DNA from: Elstera cyanobacteriorum
GTDB taxonomy: Bacteria > Pseudomonadota > Alphaproteobacteria > Elsterales > Elsteraceae
Assembly (NCBI RefSeq): GCF_002251735.1
Contig: NZ_NOXS01000026.1
Span: 287 to 64,286, forward strand
Direction of reading: 5' to 3'
DNA length: 64,000 nucleotides
The position numbers were made by a program, and so were the translations under genes. Numbering within the stretch: the first letter of the stretch is position 1; each line of letters opens with the position of its first letter. The notes beneath the pieces are model-generated. The model was not told the origin of the DNA and did no database searches. It was given only the letters and a program-made list of their open reading frames with translations. Of this stretch, positions 25,958 through 35,938 are shown piece after piece.

Positions 25958-26829
25958 GCGGCGGCCTTTCGGCGCGCGAGGATCAGGGCGCCGTCCATCG
26001 CATCGCCTTGCGGGCGCACCAGCCGGGCGGTGAGATCGTCGGGCAGCAGCGGCGGATAGACCCGGGCGAGGCCGCCCATCAGCGCGATTTTCTCCGCCCC
26101 GAGATCAACGAGCCGGTAGAGTAGGCCCGCCACCTCGGCGGCGCCATCGGCCAGCAGGGCCGTGGCGACGGGATCGCCGACGGTGGCATGGTCGAGCAGC
26201 AGCGGTACGAAGGCGCCGTAGTCGCGTGGGGTGGCGGTCTTGCCCCAGACGGCAGCCCCGGCAGGGGTGCCGCCGAAGCGGGCGAGCAGCGCATCGGTAA
26301 AGGGGGAGGCGGCAGCAAGCCCGTCATAGGCCAAAATCGCCGTGCGGATCGCCTGCTGACCCAGCCGGGCGCCCGATCCGCCGTCCGACAGTTCGAACCC
26401 CCAGCCACCGATAGCTTTTTCCTCGCCCGCGTCGGTCAAGATTTGCCCTTGCGAGCCGGTGCCGATGACCAGAATCGCCCCCGCAGTGCCCCCGTGGGCA
26501 CCTAGGCAGGCGGTGGCCGCGTCGGAAGCCAAAGCAACGCCTGCAAAGGGGAAGGGGTGGGCGAGCAGCGCGTCATGCAGCGCGCCGACGTTCGCCCCAG
26601 CAAGGCCGAACCCTGCGGTAATACGGGACAACGCCGTCTCCGTCAGCCCAGCATCGGCGAGAGCGGCGCGGGTGGCGGTCAAAATAGCGTCAGCGGCGGG
26701 CGCGATACCAAGGTTGAGGTTCGACGATCCGGCCAGTCCCTCGCCCAGGCGCGCGCCTGCCGCATCGGTCAACCGGGCGCGGCTGGTTGTGCCGCCGCCG
26801 TCAATGCCAAGGAACAATCGGTCCGTCAT
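25954..26829 (-). CDS. BadF/BadG-family N-acetylglucosamine (or MurNAc) kinase
   Basis: The 291-residue protein is an ASKHA-fold kinase of the BadF/BadG/BcrA family. ATP phosphate motifs are LGIDGGGTTSRARL at the N terminus and GTGSQG (about 125), then GWGFELSDGGSGARLG. Family members in amino-sugar operons phosphorylate GlcNAc at C6, and clostridial MurK acts on both MurNAc and GlcNAc. No PTS gene is present here, so a kinase is needed for unphosphorylated sugars entering through the ABC importer. It is first in the leftward operon. Confidence 0.87.
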   Translation of the reverse strand: MTDRLFLGIDGGGTTSRARLTDAAGARLGEGLAGSSNLNLGIAPAADAILTATRAALADAGLTETALSRITAGFGLAGANVGALHDALLAHPFPFAGVALASDAATACLGAHGGTAGAILVIGTGSQGQILTDAGEEKAIGGWGFELSDGGSGARLGQQAIRTAILAYDGLAAASPFTDALLARFGGTPAGAAVWGKTATPRDYGAFVPLLLDHATVGDPVATALLADGAAEVAGLLYRLVDLGAEKIALMGGLARVYPPLLPDDLTARLVRPQGDAMDGALILARRKAAA

Positions 26830-26850
26830 AGGCGCCTCCTGCCCCGAATT

Positions 26851-26970
26851 AATACCAATCAGAACCAGTTTGTAAACCCCTTTGCGGGGTTTTGGATATA
26901 AAGCGCTGATTTTGCGGAAAAATAGGTTTCAATCGAAAAGATGATTGACGAAAGGTTTTATATTGGTATT
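26851..26970. promoter_or_regulatory. Divergent nag/mur promoter with paired candidate operators
   Basis: The 179-bp gap between the kinase and murQ genes carries AATACCAAT (26851-26859) near the kinase side and its exact complement ATTGGTATT (26962-26970) near the murQ side. A related AGAACCAG lies at 26861-26868. The symmetry suggests one regulator, probably the GntR protein, controls both directions. Promoter elements are not clear. Confidence 0.55.
26874..26892. other. Terminator-like hairpin within the divergent nag/mur promoter
   Basis: AAACCCC (26874-26880) pairs with GGGGTTT (26886-26892) around TTTGC. It looks like a small intrinsic terminator, yet it sits between divergent genes, so it may act as a leader element of the kinase transcript. 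Confidence 0.4.
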
Positions 26971-27008
26971 GTTTTGTATCACCGCAGCCGCTCATTGGTG
27001 TTATCCCG

Positions 27009-27908
27009 ATGCCCTTGCCCGTTACCGAAACTTCGCCCGACGCCTATCGTGGTCTCGACCAATGGCCGAGCGCGCAGATTCTGTCGGCGATTGTTGCGGC
27101 GCAGACCCAGGCCGTTGCGGCGGTCGAGGCGGCGGTGCCGGTTCTGGCGGCGGCGGGGGAGGCGATTGCCGACCGGCTTCGCTCTGGCGGGCGCATGGTC
27201 TATGTCGGGGCGGGCTCCTCTGGCTTGATGGCGCAGATCGACGCGCTGGAACTGCCCGGCACCTACGGGATTCCGGCTCATCTGACCCCGGTGCTGTTGG
27301 CGGGCGGCGATGCCGCGTTGCTGACCATGCCAGCGGCGGCAGAGGACGATGGGGAAGCGGCTGTGCACGCCGTCGTCGCGCAGAAGCTGAGTGCGCGGGA
27401 TGCGCTCATCGCCCTATCGGCCAGCGGCTATACCCCGTTTCCTCTCGCGGCCTTGCGAGAAGCAAAATGGCGCGGTGCCCTGACGGTCGGGATCGCCAAT
27501 AATCCCGATACGCCGCTGCTGACCGCAGCCGATTTTCCCGTGCTGTTGGCAACCCCGCCAGAAGTGGTGGCCGGGTCGACCCGGATGAACGCGGGCACGG
27601 CGCAGAAATGCGCCCTCAATATGCTCTCGACCTTGATTGCCGTCCGCCTTGGCCATGCGTTCGATGGGCTGATGGTCAATCTTCAGGCCGATAATCTGAA
27701 GCTTCGGGGGCGGGCGGTGCGCATCGTCGCGCAAGCCTGCGCCCTGCCGGAACCGGAAGCCGCGGCGCTTCTGGCCCGGGCCGAGGGGAACATTAAGACC
27801 GCCATTGTTCTGCACCATATCCCTTCTGCTTCGGTTGCCGACGCGCGGGCGCGGCTGGCGGCGGCGCAGGGGGACGTGCGGGCGGCGCTGGCGGTTCCCC
27901 AACCCTAG
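27009..27908 (+). CDS. murQ: N-acetylmuramic acid 6-phosphate etherase
   Basis: The 299-residue SIS-domain lyase splits MurNAc-6-phosphate into GlcNAc-6-phosphate and D-lactate. Motifs are VYVGAGSSGLMAQIDA, GGDAALLTMPAAAEDD with the acidic catalytic region, LSASGYTPF, and the family signature VVAGSTRMNAGTAQK. The product feeds NagA and the deaminase on the opposite strand. The ribosome binding site before ATG 27009 is weak. It begins a rightward unit that continues into an ABC importer. Confidence 0.93.
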   Translation: MPLPVTETSPDAYRGLDQWPSAQILSAIVAAQTQAVAAVEAAVPVLAAAGEAIADRLRSGGRMVYVGAGSSGLMAQIDALELPGTYGIPAHLTPVLLAGGDAALLTMPAAAEDDGEAAVHAVVAQKLSARDALIALSASGYTPFPLAALREAKWRGALTVGIANNPDTPLLTAADFPVLLATPPEVVAGSTRMNAGTAQKCALNMLSTLIAVRLGHAFDGLMVNLQADNLKLRGRAVRIVAQACALPEPEAAALLARAEGNIKTAIVLHHIPSASVADARARLAAAQGDVRAALAVPQP

Positions 27909-27992
27909 GCGGCACCTGCCGCCCAATCCAAAAAGGCCGCGTGAACGGCCCGAATTTCTGAACAGACAGCGTTTCACGAACAGGAGAGAGAC

Positions 27993-29258
27993 ATGGTGAA
28001 GACGAGCTTCCGTACCGCTGCCCTGGCCTCGGTCGGCTTGGCTATTCTCGCGGGGGGCGCGGCCCGGGCTGCCGATACCACGCTGATCATCGAAAGCTGG
28101 CGGTCGGACGATCTGCCGATTTGGCAGGATAAGATCATCCCGGCCTTCGAAAAATCCCACCCCGGCATCAAGCTAAAGTTCCAGCCGACGCCGCCGACCG
28201 AATATAACGCCGCGCTGAATTCCAAACTGGATGCCGGTACGGCGGGCGATATTATCGCCTGCCGCCCGTTCGACGCCTCGCTGACCCTGTTCCAAAAGGG
28301 CAATCTGGCGGCGGTCAATGATATTCCCGGCGTCGATAAGTTCAGCGCCGTGGCGAAATCCGGCTGGTCCACCGACGATGGCAAAAGCACCTTCTGCGTG
28401 CCCGTCGCCTCGGTGATCCACGGGTTTATCTATAATAAAGACGCTTTCACCAAGCTCGGCATTAAGCCGCCGAAGACGGAAGAAGAGTTTTTCGCCGCGC
28501 TTGAGAAGATTAAGAGGGACGGCACCTATATTCCGATGGCGATGGGCACCAAGGAGCAGTGGGAAGCTGCGACCATGGGCTATCAGAACATCGGCCCGAA
28601 CTATTGGAAGGGCGAAGACGGGCGCCTCGCGCTTATTCGCGGCAAGCAGAAGCTGACCGACGCCGAATGGGTCGACCCCTATAAAACCCTGGCGAAATGG
28701 GCGCCGTATTTGGGCGATGGCTTCAAGGCCCAGACCTATGCCGATAGCCAGAACCTCTTCACCCTCGGGCGCGCGGCGATCTACCCCGCCGGGTCGTGGG
28801 AAGTGTCGGGCTTTAATGCCCAGGCCAATTTCAAAATGGGCGTCTTCTTCCCGCCGGTGAAGAAAGCCGGGGATGAATGCTATATCTCCGACCATGTGGA
28901 CATCGCCCTTGGCATGAACGCCAAGAGCAAGAATGCCGATGCGGCCAAGAAATTCCTGGCTTGGGTGGCCTCGCCAGAGTTTGCGTCGATTTATTCGAAC
29001 GAGCTGCCGGGCTTCTTTAGCCTGCAATCGACCGCCGTTGATCTGAAAGATCCGCTGGCCAACGAGTTTCTGTTCGGTCGCCAGCAGTGCAAATCGACGA
29101 TCCGCTCGACCTATCAAATCCTGTCGCGCGGGACGCCGAACCTTGAAAATGAAACCTGGGGCGCCTCGGTGAACGTCATCAACGGCACCGAAACCCCGGA
29201 TGCGGCGGCCAAGCGCCTGCAAACGGGTCTCGCAAGCTGGTACAAGCCGGCCCAATAA
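27993..29258 (+). CDS. CUT1-type carbohydrate ABC importer binding protein
   Basis: The 421-residue protein has a Sec signal peptide (hydrophobic core LASVGLAILAGGAA, cleavage about ARA-AD, residue 26). It has the family-1 extracellular sugar-binding layout seen in MalE/UgpB relatives, with ITKDAFTKLGI-like segments (NKDAFTKLGIKPP) after residue 148. An AGGAGAGAG ribosome binding site precedes the ATG. Placement after murQ suggests an amino-sugar ligand such as GlcNAc, chitobiose or MurNAc, but this is inferred from context. Confidence 0.9.
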   Translation: MVKTSFRTAALASVGLAILAGGAARAADTTLIIESWRSDDLPIWQDKIIPAFEKSHPGIKLKFQPTPPTEYNAALNSKLDAGTAGDIIACRPFDASLTLFQKGNLAAVNDIPGVDKFSAVAKSGWSTDDGKSTFCVPVASVIHGFIYNKDAFTKLGIKPPKTEEEFFAALEKIKRDGTYIPMAMGTKEQWEAATMGYQNIGPNYWKGEDGRLALIRGKQKLTDAEWVDPYKTLAKWAPYLGDGFKAQTYADSQNLFTLGRAAIYPAGSWEVSGFNAQANFKMGVFFPPVKKAGDECYISDHVDIALGMNAKSKNADAAKKFLAWVASPEFASIYSNELPGFFSLQSTAVDLKDPLANEFLFGRQQCKSTIRSTYQILSRGTPNLENETWGASVNVINGTETPDAAAKRLQTGLASWYKPAQ

Positions 29259-29267
29259 GGCAGGATT

Positions 29268-29313
29268 CAGCCCCGGCCGTAGCCTTTGGGCACGGCTGGG
29301 GCTGACCCTTTTT
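29268..29313 (+). terminator. Attenuator-like hairpin after the binding-protein gene
   Basis: CAGCCCCGGCCGT (29268-29280) pairs with ACGGCTGGGGCTG (29292-29304) with one G-U pair, followed by ACCCTTTTT. It sits between binding-protein and permease genes and may terminate part of the transcripts. Confidence 0.7.
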
Positions 29314-29329
29314 CGGAGCATCGGCTGCA

Positions 29330-30259
29330 ATGACGCCTGATCCGTCCCCGGCCCGCGCACGGCGCTGGCATATCCTGGTTTTTCTGGCCCCGGCCGTGCT
29401 GATCTATTCGGCGCTGATGATCATCCCGTTGATCGATACTCTGCGCCTATCGTTCTTCACACCCCAAGACGGCGGCCAGACCTTCGCCGGGTTTCAGAAT
29501 TTCATCACCCTGTTCACCGATCCGCGCTGGTCGGTCAGCTTTTGGAATGCGTTGAAGAATAATCTGATTTTCTTCCTGATCCATATGGCGATCCAGAACC
29601 CGGTCGGGATTGCGTTGGCGGCGATCCTGTCGGTGCCGAAGCTGGCGGGGCGGGCGTTTTACCGCACGGCCTTCTTTTTGCCGACCATGCTGTCCTTCGT
29701 CATCGTCGGGTTCGTGTGGAAGCTCATTCTCAGCCCGATTTGGGGCGTGGCGCCGACCTTGATGGGGTTTGTTGGCTTGAAATCCCTCTTCGGCCCGTGG
29801 TTGGGGCAGGAGAGTACGGCGCTGCTCACCGTGTCGCTAATCTCGGTCTGGCAGTTTGTCGGCATCCCGATGATGCTGATCTATGCCGCGCTGATCGCTA
29901 TTCCCGATGAGGTGGTGGAGGCGGCTGAGATGGATGGGCTGACCGGCTTCCGGCAGTTCTGGAAAATCAAACTGCCGCTGATCTTGCCGACGCTGGGGAT
30001 CGTCTCGATCCTGACTTTCGTGGGGAATTTCAACGCCTTCGACCTGATCTACACGATGCAGGGCGCGCTGGCGGGGCCGAATTTCTCCACCGATCTGTTA
30101 GGCACTTACCTGTATCGCACCTTCTTCGGCTTCCAGCTTCAGCTTGGCAATCCGACGATGGGGGCGACGATTGCAACGATGATGTTCCTCATCATCCTAT
30201 GCGGGGTTATGGCCTATCTGTTCTTCATTCAGCGGCGCATGCGGCGCTATCAATTCTAG
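29330..30259 (+). CDS. CUT1 ABC importer permease (MalF/UgpA-like)
   Basis: A 309-residue inner-membrane protein with six hydrophobic segments. The EAA loop reads VEAAEMDGLTGFRQFWKIKLPLI (in parts around 205-230) and contacts the ATPase. It forms a heterodimer with the permease encoded 11 bp downstream. Its N terminus (HILVFLAPAVLIYSALM) is typical of the family. It separates from the binding protein by the hairpin at 29268-29304. Confidence 0.92.
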   Translation: MTPDPSPARARRWHILVFLAPAVLIYSALMIIPLIDTLRLSFFTPQDGGQTFAGFQNFITLFTDPRWSVSFWNALKNNLIFFLIHMAIQNPVGIALAAILSVPKLAGRAFYRTAFFLPTMLSFVIVGFVWKLILSPIWGVAPTLMGFVGLKSLFGPWLGQESTALLTVSLISVWQFVGIPMMLIYAALIAIPDEVVEAAEMDGLTGFRQFWKIKLPLILPTLGIVSILTFVGNFNAFDLIYTMQGALAGPNFSTDLLGTYLYRTFFGFQLQLGNPTMGATIATMMFLIILCGVMAYLFFIQRRMRRYQF

Positions 30260-30270
30260 GGGCTAGAACC

Positions 30271-31110
30271 ATGAAAACAGCCCGGTCTTCGCCGCTCACC
30301 ACCGGCCTTCTGCATCTTGGTCTGCTGGCCTATACGGCGCTCTGCCTTGCGCCGCTGCTGCTGGTGCTGATCAATTCGGTCAAATCCCGCGCGGCGGTGT
30401 TCCGCGAACCGATGGCGCTGCCGACGCCGCAGACCTTCGATCTCGCGGGATTTACCCTGGTTCTGGCGAAAGGCGATTTTCTTGGCTATTTCGCCAATAG
30501 CTTGATCGTTACCTGCGGATCGCTGTTCTGCGTGCTACTGTTCGGGGCGATGGCGGCCTTTGCCCTGTCGGAATATCGCTTTCGGGGCAATGCGCTGCTG
30601 GGCTTTTATCTCGCCATTGGCATTATGATCCCGATCCGCCTCGGCACCATCGGCATTCTGAATATGATGGTCGCGACCAATTTGGTGAATACCCATATCG
30701 GGCTGATCCTGGTCTATACCGCGCAAGGGCTTCCCCTGTCGGTCTTTATCCTGACGGAGTTTATGCGCCAGGTATCGGGCGACCTTAAAAGCGCCGCGCG
30801 GATCGATGGCCTGTCGGAATATGCCATCTTCTTTAAGCTGGTCTTGCCGCTGGTGCGGCCCGCGATTGCCACCGTGGCGGTCTTTTCGATGATCCCGATT
30901 TGGAACGATCTGTGGTTTCCGCTCATCCTGGCGCCCAGCGAGGCGACAAAGACCGTCACCCTCGGCGCGCAAGCCTTCATCGGCCAATATGTAACCAACT
31001 GGAACGCCGTGCTGGCCGCGCTAACGTTGGCGATCCTGCCGGTGCTGGTGCTTTACCTCGGCTTTTCCCGCCAGTTGATCCGGGGGATTACTGCTGGGGC
31101 GGTAAAATAA
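30271..31110 (+). CDS. CUT1 ABC importer permease (MalG/UgpE-like)
   Basis: A 279-residue permease with six hydrophobic segments. The EAA loop is [24 protein letters not shown] (in parts about 195-220). Start ATG 30271 is used because the protein-like sequence [12 protein letters not shown] begins there, 11 bp after the preceding stop; an upstream frame extension overlaps the neighbouring gene. It completes the channel with the 29330 gene product. Confidence 0.91.
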   Translation: MKTARSSPLTTGLLHLGLLAYTALCLAPLLLVLINSVKSRAAVFREPMALPTPQTFDLAGFTLVLAKGDFLGYFANSLIVTCGSLFCVLLFGAMAAFALSEYRFRGNALLGFYLAIGIMIPIRLGTIGILNMMVATNLVNTHIGLILVYTAQGLPLSVFILTEFMRQVSGDLKSAARIDGLSEYAIFFKLVLPLVRPAIATVAVFSMIPIWNDLWFPLILAPSEATKTVTLGAQAFIGQYVTNWNAVLAALTLAILPVLVLYLGFSRQLIRGITAGAVK

Positions 31111-31174
31111 CCTTCTCTTTTCAGACGTTTTGACCCGGCAGGCGCCGCGCGCCGCCCGGTATGGAGATGCGACG

Positions 31175-32176
31175 ATGGGTTCGCTCCTGCTCGACACTAT
31201 CAAAAAATCCTTTGGCGCCGTCGATGTCATCAAAGGCGTGGACCTGAGCGTTGCCGACGGCGAGTTTTGCGTCTTCGTCGGCCCGTCCGGTTGCGGAAAA
31301 TCGACGCTGCTGCGCATCATTGCGGGGCTGGAAGATCAGACCTCCGGTCATCTTGCCATCGACGGCAAGCGGATGGACGCGGTGCCACCGGCGAAACGTG
31401 GCATTGCGATGGTGTTTCAATCCTATGCGCTCTACCCGCATCTCGACGTGCGGCGGAACATGGGTCTCGCGCTGGAGCAGGAGGGGGTGAGCAAGCCGGA
31501 GATTGCCGCGCGCGTGACCCAGGCCGCTGCCATGCTACGTCTCGACCCGCTTTTGTCCCGCCGCCCGGCGGAACTGTCGGGCGGGCAGCGCCAGCGCGTC
31601 GCCATCGGTCGCGCCATCGTGCGCCAGCCCAGCCTGTTCCTGTTCGACGAGCCGCTGTCGAACCTCGATGCGGCGTTGCGCGTCGGAACCCGCATCGAAA
31701 TCGCTAAGCTGCACCGCGACCTTGGCGCGACGATGATCTATGTGACCCATGATCAGGTGGAGGCAATGACCCTTGCCGACCGTATCGTCGTGTTCAACGG
31801 CGGGCGGATCGAGCAGGTGGGCAAGCCGATGGACCTGTACCACCGACCGGCCAACCTTTTCGTTGCCGGGTTCATCGGCTCGCCAACGATGAATTTCCTG
31901 ACGGGGGAGGCCGCCGCGCGGGTCGGGGCCACGACGCTCGGCATCCGGCCAGAACATCTGCGCCTCGCCGCCGATGGGCCGTGGGAAGGCACAGTGATCC
32001 ATATCGAATATCTTGGTGCCGATACGATGATCTATGTCGACGTTCCCGGCGCGGGCACCTTGACCGTGCGGGCCGGGGAGGAGAGCGAGCATCGGGTGGG
32101 CGAAACCCTGCGCCTCGCGCCCATCGAGGCGAAAATCCACCGTTTTGACGGGGAGGGGCAGGCGCTGGCGCGTTAA
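31175..32176 (+). CDS. CUT1 ABC importer ATPase (MalK/UgpC/MsmX-like)
   Basis: The 333-residue ATPase has Walker [10 protein letters not shown] (about 38-46), signature LSGGQRQR, Walker [12 protein letters not shown] and switch [11 protein letters not shown], followed by a short TOBE domain. ATG 31175 has GGAG at a good distance and gives the canonical N terminus. It is slightly shorter than MalK (about 370), mainly in the C-terminal regulatory part. It powers the importer encoded upstream. Confidence 0.92.
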   Translation: MGSLLLDTIKKSFGAVDVIKGVDLSVADGEFCVFVGPSGCGKSTLLRIIAGLEDQTSGHLAIDGKRMDAVPPAKRGIAMVFQSYALYPHLDVRRNMGLALEQEGVSKPEIAARVTQAAAMLRLDPLLSRRPAELSGGQRQRVAIGRAIVRQPSLFLFDEPLSNLDAALRVGTRIEIAKLHRDLGATMIYVTHDQVEAMTLADRIVVFNGGRIEQVGKPMDLYHRPANLFVAGFIGSPTMNFLTGEAAARVGATTLGIRPEHLRLAADGPWEGTVIHIEYLGADTMIYVDVPGAGTLTVRAGEESEHRVGETLRLAPIEAKIHRFDGEGQALAR

Positions 32177-32242
32177 TCTGCCTATCCTTTCGGCAGAAAA
32201 CCCCTCTATGGTGGGGCAGGGTAACGGGCGGACGAAGGTGCG

Positions 32243-33436
32243 ATGAAAACGGTCGATTCGGAATGGCTGCGGAAGATCAACCGCTTCCATGTTCTCGATT
32301 GCCTGCGCCGCCACGAGCCTATCGCCCGGATCGAGCTGGCTCAGCGCACCCAGCTTTCCCCGGCCACAATCTCCGCCATCGTCCAGGATCTTGAAAGCGA
32401 AGGGCTCATCGATCTCGCCGAGCCGGATGCCGCGGGCGGGCGGGGGCGGCCCCGCGTGCTGCTGCGCCTGAAGGCCGAGGCGGCGGCCGTGCTGGGGGTG
32501 AATATCTCGGCGGATCGGCTCAGTTTTTCCGTCGCCAATCTGAAGGCCGAAGAAATTCAGGCGCTCGCCCTGCCCGCGCAGCCGAAGCGCGATGGGTTGG
32601 CGGCCACGCTGCGCAATATCGAAGCCGGGCTGCGGCGGGCAGTCGAGGCGGCGGATATGGAACTGCACGACATCGCCGGGGTCGGGATCGCGCTGCCGGG
32701 CATGATCGACGCCGCCCAGGGGATTTGCCATTGGTCGCCGCTGTTCGGCCCCGGGCCGCTGTCGATTGTTGAACCGCTCGCCCAAGCCCTCGGCGTGCCC
32801 TGCGTCATGGATAATGAAGCGCGGCTGGTGGCCTTGGCGGAGGTTTGGTTCGGGGCCGAGACGGCGGAACCCTTTCTGGTCGTTACGGTTGATCAGGGCG
32901 TCGGCATGGCGCTGGTTCAGGGCGGGGAGGTGGTGCGCGGCGCCTTCGGCCTGGGGTCGGAGTTTGGCCATACCAGCCACCGGGAAGACGGGCCGCTGTG
33001 TCAATGCGGTAAGCGCGGTTGCGTCGAAGCCTTTACCGCCGATTACGCCATCGCCCGCGCCGCCGATCCCTTTCTGTCGCCCGCCCCCCATGCCTCCGCC
33101 CAAATCCGCTTTCAGGAAGCGCTAGCGGGCGCGCGGGCGGGGAACGCCGACCTAACGGCGGTCTTTGCCGAAGCGGGGCGGATTTTGGGCCAAGAACTTG
33201 CCAATGTTTGCAACCTCTTTAACCCGGCGCGGGTCATCCTAGCCGGATCGGGTATTCGGGCCGGGGGGCTATTGTTGGGGCCGTTGCGCGCGGCGTTCGA
33301 CGCGCGGCTGATTGCCCCGCTCGCCGGGCGCATTCCGCTAACCCCGCTGCCTGATGGGCTTGATCTTTGGGCGCGGGGCGCGGCGGCGCTGGTCGTGCGC
33401 GGGCTCTATTCCGCCCCTTGGCACCGCCCCGCCTGA
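32243..33436 (+). CDS. ROK-family transcriptional repressor (XylR/NagC-like)
   Basis: The 397-residue protein has an N-terminal winged HTH (RIELAQRTQLSPATISAI, in part) and a ROK kinase-fold domain. The zinc motif GH…GPLCQCGKRGCVE (about 245-263) is intact and identifies the family. It lies between the amino-sugar importer and xylFHGAB. ROK XylR repressors control xylose genes in many bacteria, and no other xylose regulator is present, so xylose is the best guess; amino-sugar control (NagC-like) is possible. Confidence 0.88.
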   Translation: MKTVDSEWLRKINRFHVLDCLRRHEPIARIELAQRTQLSPATISAIVQDLESEGLIDLAEPDAAGGRGRPRVLLRLKAEAAAVLGVNISADRLSFSVANLKAEEIQALALPAQPKRDGLAATLRNIEAGLRRAVEAADMELHDIAGVGIALPGMIDAAQGICHWSPLFGPGPLSIVEPLAQALGVPCVMDNEARLVALAEVWFGAETAEPFLVVTVDQGVGMALVQGGEVVRGAFGLGSEFGHTSHREDGPLCQCGKRGCVEAFTADYAIARAADPFLSPAPHASAQIRFQEALAGARAGNADLTAVFAEAGRILGQELANVCNLFNPARVILAGSGIRAGGLLLGPLRAAFDARLIAPLAGRIPLTPLPDGLDLWARGAAALVVRGLYSAPWHRPA

Positions 33437-33595
33437 TTTTTCGATCGTTAAAATAAACCGGCTTGCAATCACCTCGAAGCCGTTTTACGATTTTTTTCAG
33501 CATCCAAAATAATTAACGCCAAACGGCGCGGATGCCGTCGGGCAAGCCTGCCCGGACCAAAAGCGCCGCAGAGCGCAAACAGGAGGAAACGACAC
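33437..33595 (+). promoter_or_regulatory. xyl operon upstream region
   Basis: This 159-bp AT-rich gap precedes xylF. GTTAAAATAA (33447-33456) and, in opposite orientation, CCAAAATAATTAAC (33504-33517) form a loose inverted pair about 50 bp apart, candidates for ROK-repressor binding. AGGAGGAAACGACAC before the xylF ATG is a near-ideal ribosome binding site. Confidence 0.45.
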
Positions 33596-34642
33596 ATGAG
33601 CCTAAAGACACTCGCCTTGGGTCTCGCCGCTGGCGCATCGCTGCTGGCCCTGGCTACCGGGGCGCAGGCCCAATCGAAGCTGGTCGTCGGTGTGTCCTGG
33701 TCGAATTTCCAGGAAGAACGTTGGAAAATCGACGAAGCCGCGATCAAGAAGCAGCTTGCTGCTGTCGGCGCCGAATACATTAGCGCCGATGCCCAGTCGA
33801 ACCCGCAAAAGCAGTTGGCCGATGTGGAAAGCCTAATCGCGCGCGGCGCTAAGGCCTTGATCGTGCTGGCGCAGGATGCCCAGGCTATTCAGCCCGCCGT
33901 CGCCAAAGCCAAAGCCGAAAAAATCCCGGTCCTCGGCTATGACCGGCTGATCGAAGTCCCCGGCGTCTTCTACCTGACCTTCGACAATATCGAAGTGGGG
34001 CGGATGATGGCGCGCGAAATTCAGAAGGCTAAGCCGACCGGCAATTACGTGTTCATTAAAGGCTATAATGCCGATCCGAACGCCGATTTCCTGGCGATGG
34101 GGTCGAAGGAAGTGCTGAAGCCCGCTATCGACAAGGGCGATATTAAAATCGTTGGCGAGCAATATACGGATCGTTGGCTGCCGGAAAATGCCCAGAAGAA
34201 TATGGAGCAGATCCTGACCGCCAATAACAATAAGGTCGATGCCGTCGTTGCCGCCAATGATGGTACGGCGGGCGGCGCGGTGGCGGCGATGACCGCCCAG
34301 GGCCTGTCCGGTATTCCCATCTCCGGCCAGGATGCCGATCAGGCGGCGCTGAACCGCATCGCGCGTGGTCTTCAGACCGTGACGATCTGGAAGGACGCCC
34401 GCACCCTCGGCCAAAAGGCCGCCGAAGTGGCCGCCGAACTCGCCAAAGGCACGGCGATGGACAAAATCCCCGGCTCGTTCAAATGGGGCGACGGGCCGAA
34501 CAAGGTCTCGCTCGATACTATTCTGCTGAAGCCGGTACCCGTCACCCGCGATAATCTCGACGTGGTGATTGCCGCGGGCTGGAGCACGAAGGAACAAGTG
34601 TGCCGCGGCGCGACCAATAATCCGCCGGCAGCCTGCAAGTAA
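33596..34642 (+). CDS. xylF: D-xylose ABC importer binding protein
   Basis: The 348-residue XylF has a Sec signal peptide ([21 protein letters not shown], two parts, cleavage about 24). Mature segments [17 protein letters not shown] and [12 protein letters not shown] are XylF-like and distinguish it from RbsB. It delivers xylose to XylHG. It heads the xylFHG-xylAB operon, with a strong ribosome binding site and a strong hairpin behind it. Confidence 0.95.
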   Translation: MSLKTLALGLAAGASLLALATGAQAQSKLVVGVSWSNFQEERWKIDEAAIKKQLAAVGAEYISADAQSNPQKQLADVESLIARGAKALIVLAQDAQAIQPAVAKAKAEKIPVLGYDRLIEVPGVFYLTFDNIEVGRMMAREIQKAKPTGNYVFIKGYNADPNADFLAMGSKEVLKPAIDKGDIKIVGEQYTDRWLPENAQKNMEQILTANNNKVDAVVAANDGTAGGAVAAMTAQGLSGIPISGQDADQAALNRIARGLQTVTIWKDARTLGQKAAEVAAELAKGTAMDKIPGSFKWGDGPNKVSLDTILLKPVPVTRDNLDVVIAAGWSTKEQVCRGATNNPPAACK

Positions 34643-34658
34643 CCTTTCTCCTGGCCTT

Positions 34659-34717
34659 CTCCCCCGGGGCGGTTTGCATCCCGGGGGAGCTTTTCGACCC
34701 CGCTGCGGGGGAGTTTT
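34659..34717 (+). terminator. Double hairpin between xylF and xylH
   Basis: CTCCCCCGGG (34659-34668) pairs with CCCGGGGGAG (34680-34689), then CTTTT. A second small stem CCCC…GGGG (34698-34710) is followed by GAGTTTTT. The pair looks like a leaky terminator that keeps xylF mRNA in excess over xylHG. Confidence 0.7.
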
Positions 34718-34722
34718 TCCGA

Positions 34723-35925
34723 ATGCAGTCTTTTTCTCTCCGGCGCCTTGCGGCGGCGACGGGGCTGGACACGCGCCTGCTGGCGATGGCCGGTGCCCTG
34801 GTGCTGATTGCGCTGGTGTTCAATACGCTTAGCGGCGGCGCCTTTCTTTCCCCGCGTAATCTGTGGAACCTGGCGGTCCAAAGCTCGATGGTGGGGATTC
34901 TCGCCACCGGCATGGTGCTGGTCATCGTGACGCGCAATATCGATCTGTCGGTCGGCTCGGTTCTCGGGGCCATCGGCATGGGCGCGGCGGTGGTGCAAGT
35001 GCAGATTTTGCCGCCGGATGTATGGTGGAATACGCCGCTGACCATTCTGGCCGCTGTGATTTTCGGCATCATCATCGGGGCATTTCAGGGCTTCTGGGTC
35101 GCTTACCGCCAAGTTCCGTCCTTCATTGTCACGCTGGCCGGGTTGCTGGTGTTTCGCGGCGTTGCCTGGATGGTGACGGAAGGCCGTACCGTCGCGCCGA
35201 TGGAAGAGAGCTTCCAGCTTCTCGGCGGCGGTCTGCGCGGCAGCATCGGCGCGACCTGGAGTTGGGTTCTCGGGCTGTTGGCGATTGCCGCCGTCGTCTA
35301 TCAGTTGTTCCGCGCCCGGCGCCGTCGCAAGACCTATGGGTTTGCCGAAAAGCCGCTGTGGGGCGACCTGTTGACCGGCGGGCTGTGGATCGCCGCCATC
35401 GCCGGTTTTGTGCTGACGATGAATTCCTACAATCGGCCCGGCACCAATATTGCGCAGGGGATTCCCATCCCTGTACTGCTGCTGATTGGCACGATTTTGG
35501 TGATGGAAACCATCGCCCGCACCACGCGCTTCGGCCGGTATGTGTTTGCCTATGGCGGCAACCCGGAAGCGGCGCGCCTCGCCGGGATCGATGTGCGTAA
35601 GCTCGTACTGACGATCTTCATCATCATGGGCATTCTTGCGGCGGTCGCCGGGATTTTGGCGACGGCGCGGCTCAATGCCGGGGTGAATTCCACCGGTACC
35701 TTGGCCGAACTGTCGGTGATTGCCGCCGTGGTGATCGGCGGGACCAGCCTTGCGGGCGGCGCCGGGTCGATTGCCGGGGCGATCCTGGGGGCGGTGATCA
35801 TGCAAAGCCTTGAAAACGGCATGGTGCTGCTGGGGCTGCCCAGCGCTTTGCAACAGGTCGTCATCGGCCTTGTGCTGATCTTGGCGGTATGGGCCGATGT
35901 GGTCTACCGCCGCCGCGTTGCCTGA
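34723..35925 (+). CDS. xylH: D-xylose ABC importer permease
   Basis: The 400-residue membrane protein is longer than RbsC, as is normal for XylH. It has a polar insert with an [10 protein letters not shown] stretch around residue 198. Motifs are [17 protein letters not shown] and [19 protein letters not shown] (in parts). It forms the xylose channel with XylG. GAGTTTTTCCG before ATG 34723 gives only a weak ribosome binding site, which also fits lower expression than xylF. Confidence 0.93.
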   Translation: MQSFSLRRLAAATGLDTRLLAMAGALVLIALVFNTLSGGAFLSPRNLWNLAVQSSMVGILATGMVLVIVTRNIDLSVGSVLGAIGMGAAVVQVQILPPDVWWNTPLTILAAVIFGIIIGAFQGFWVAYRQVPSFIVTLAGLLVFRGVAWMVTEGRTVAPMEESFQLLGGGLRGSIGATWSWVLGLLAIAAVVYQLFRARRRRKTYGFAEKPLWGDLLTGGLWIAAIAGFVLTMNSYNRPGTNIAQGIPIPVLLLIGTILVMETIARTTRFGRYVFAYGGNPEAARLAGIDVRKLVLTIFIIMGILAAVAGILATARLNAGVNSTGTLAELSVIAAVVIGGTSLAGGAGSIAGAILGAVIMQSLENGMVLLGLPSALQQVVIGLVLILAVWADVVYRRRVA

Positions 35926-35938
35926 CGGGAGACGTGCA

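Noticed and set aside
31535-33103. 522-codon open frame on the minus strand
   Set aside because: It is antisense to the CUT1 ATPase and ROK genes, both with intact motifs. It has no ribosome binding site or family features.
33437-33595. Riboswitch before xylF
   Set aside because: No conserved riboswitch core or terminator/anti-terminator pair can be seen; the AT-rich stretch is better read as a promoter/operator.
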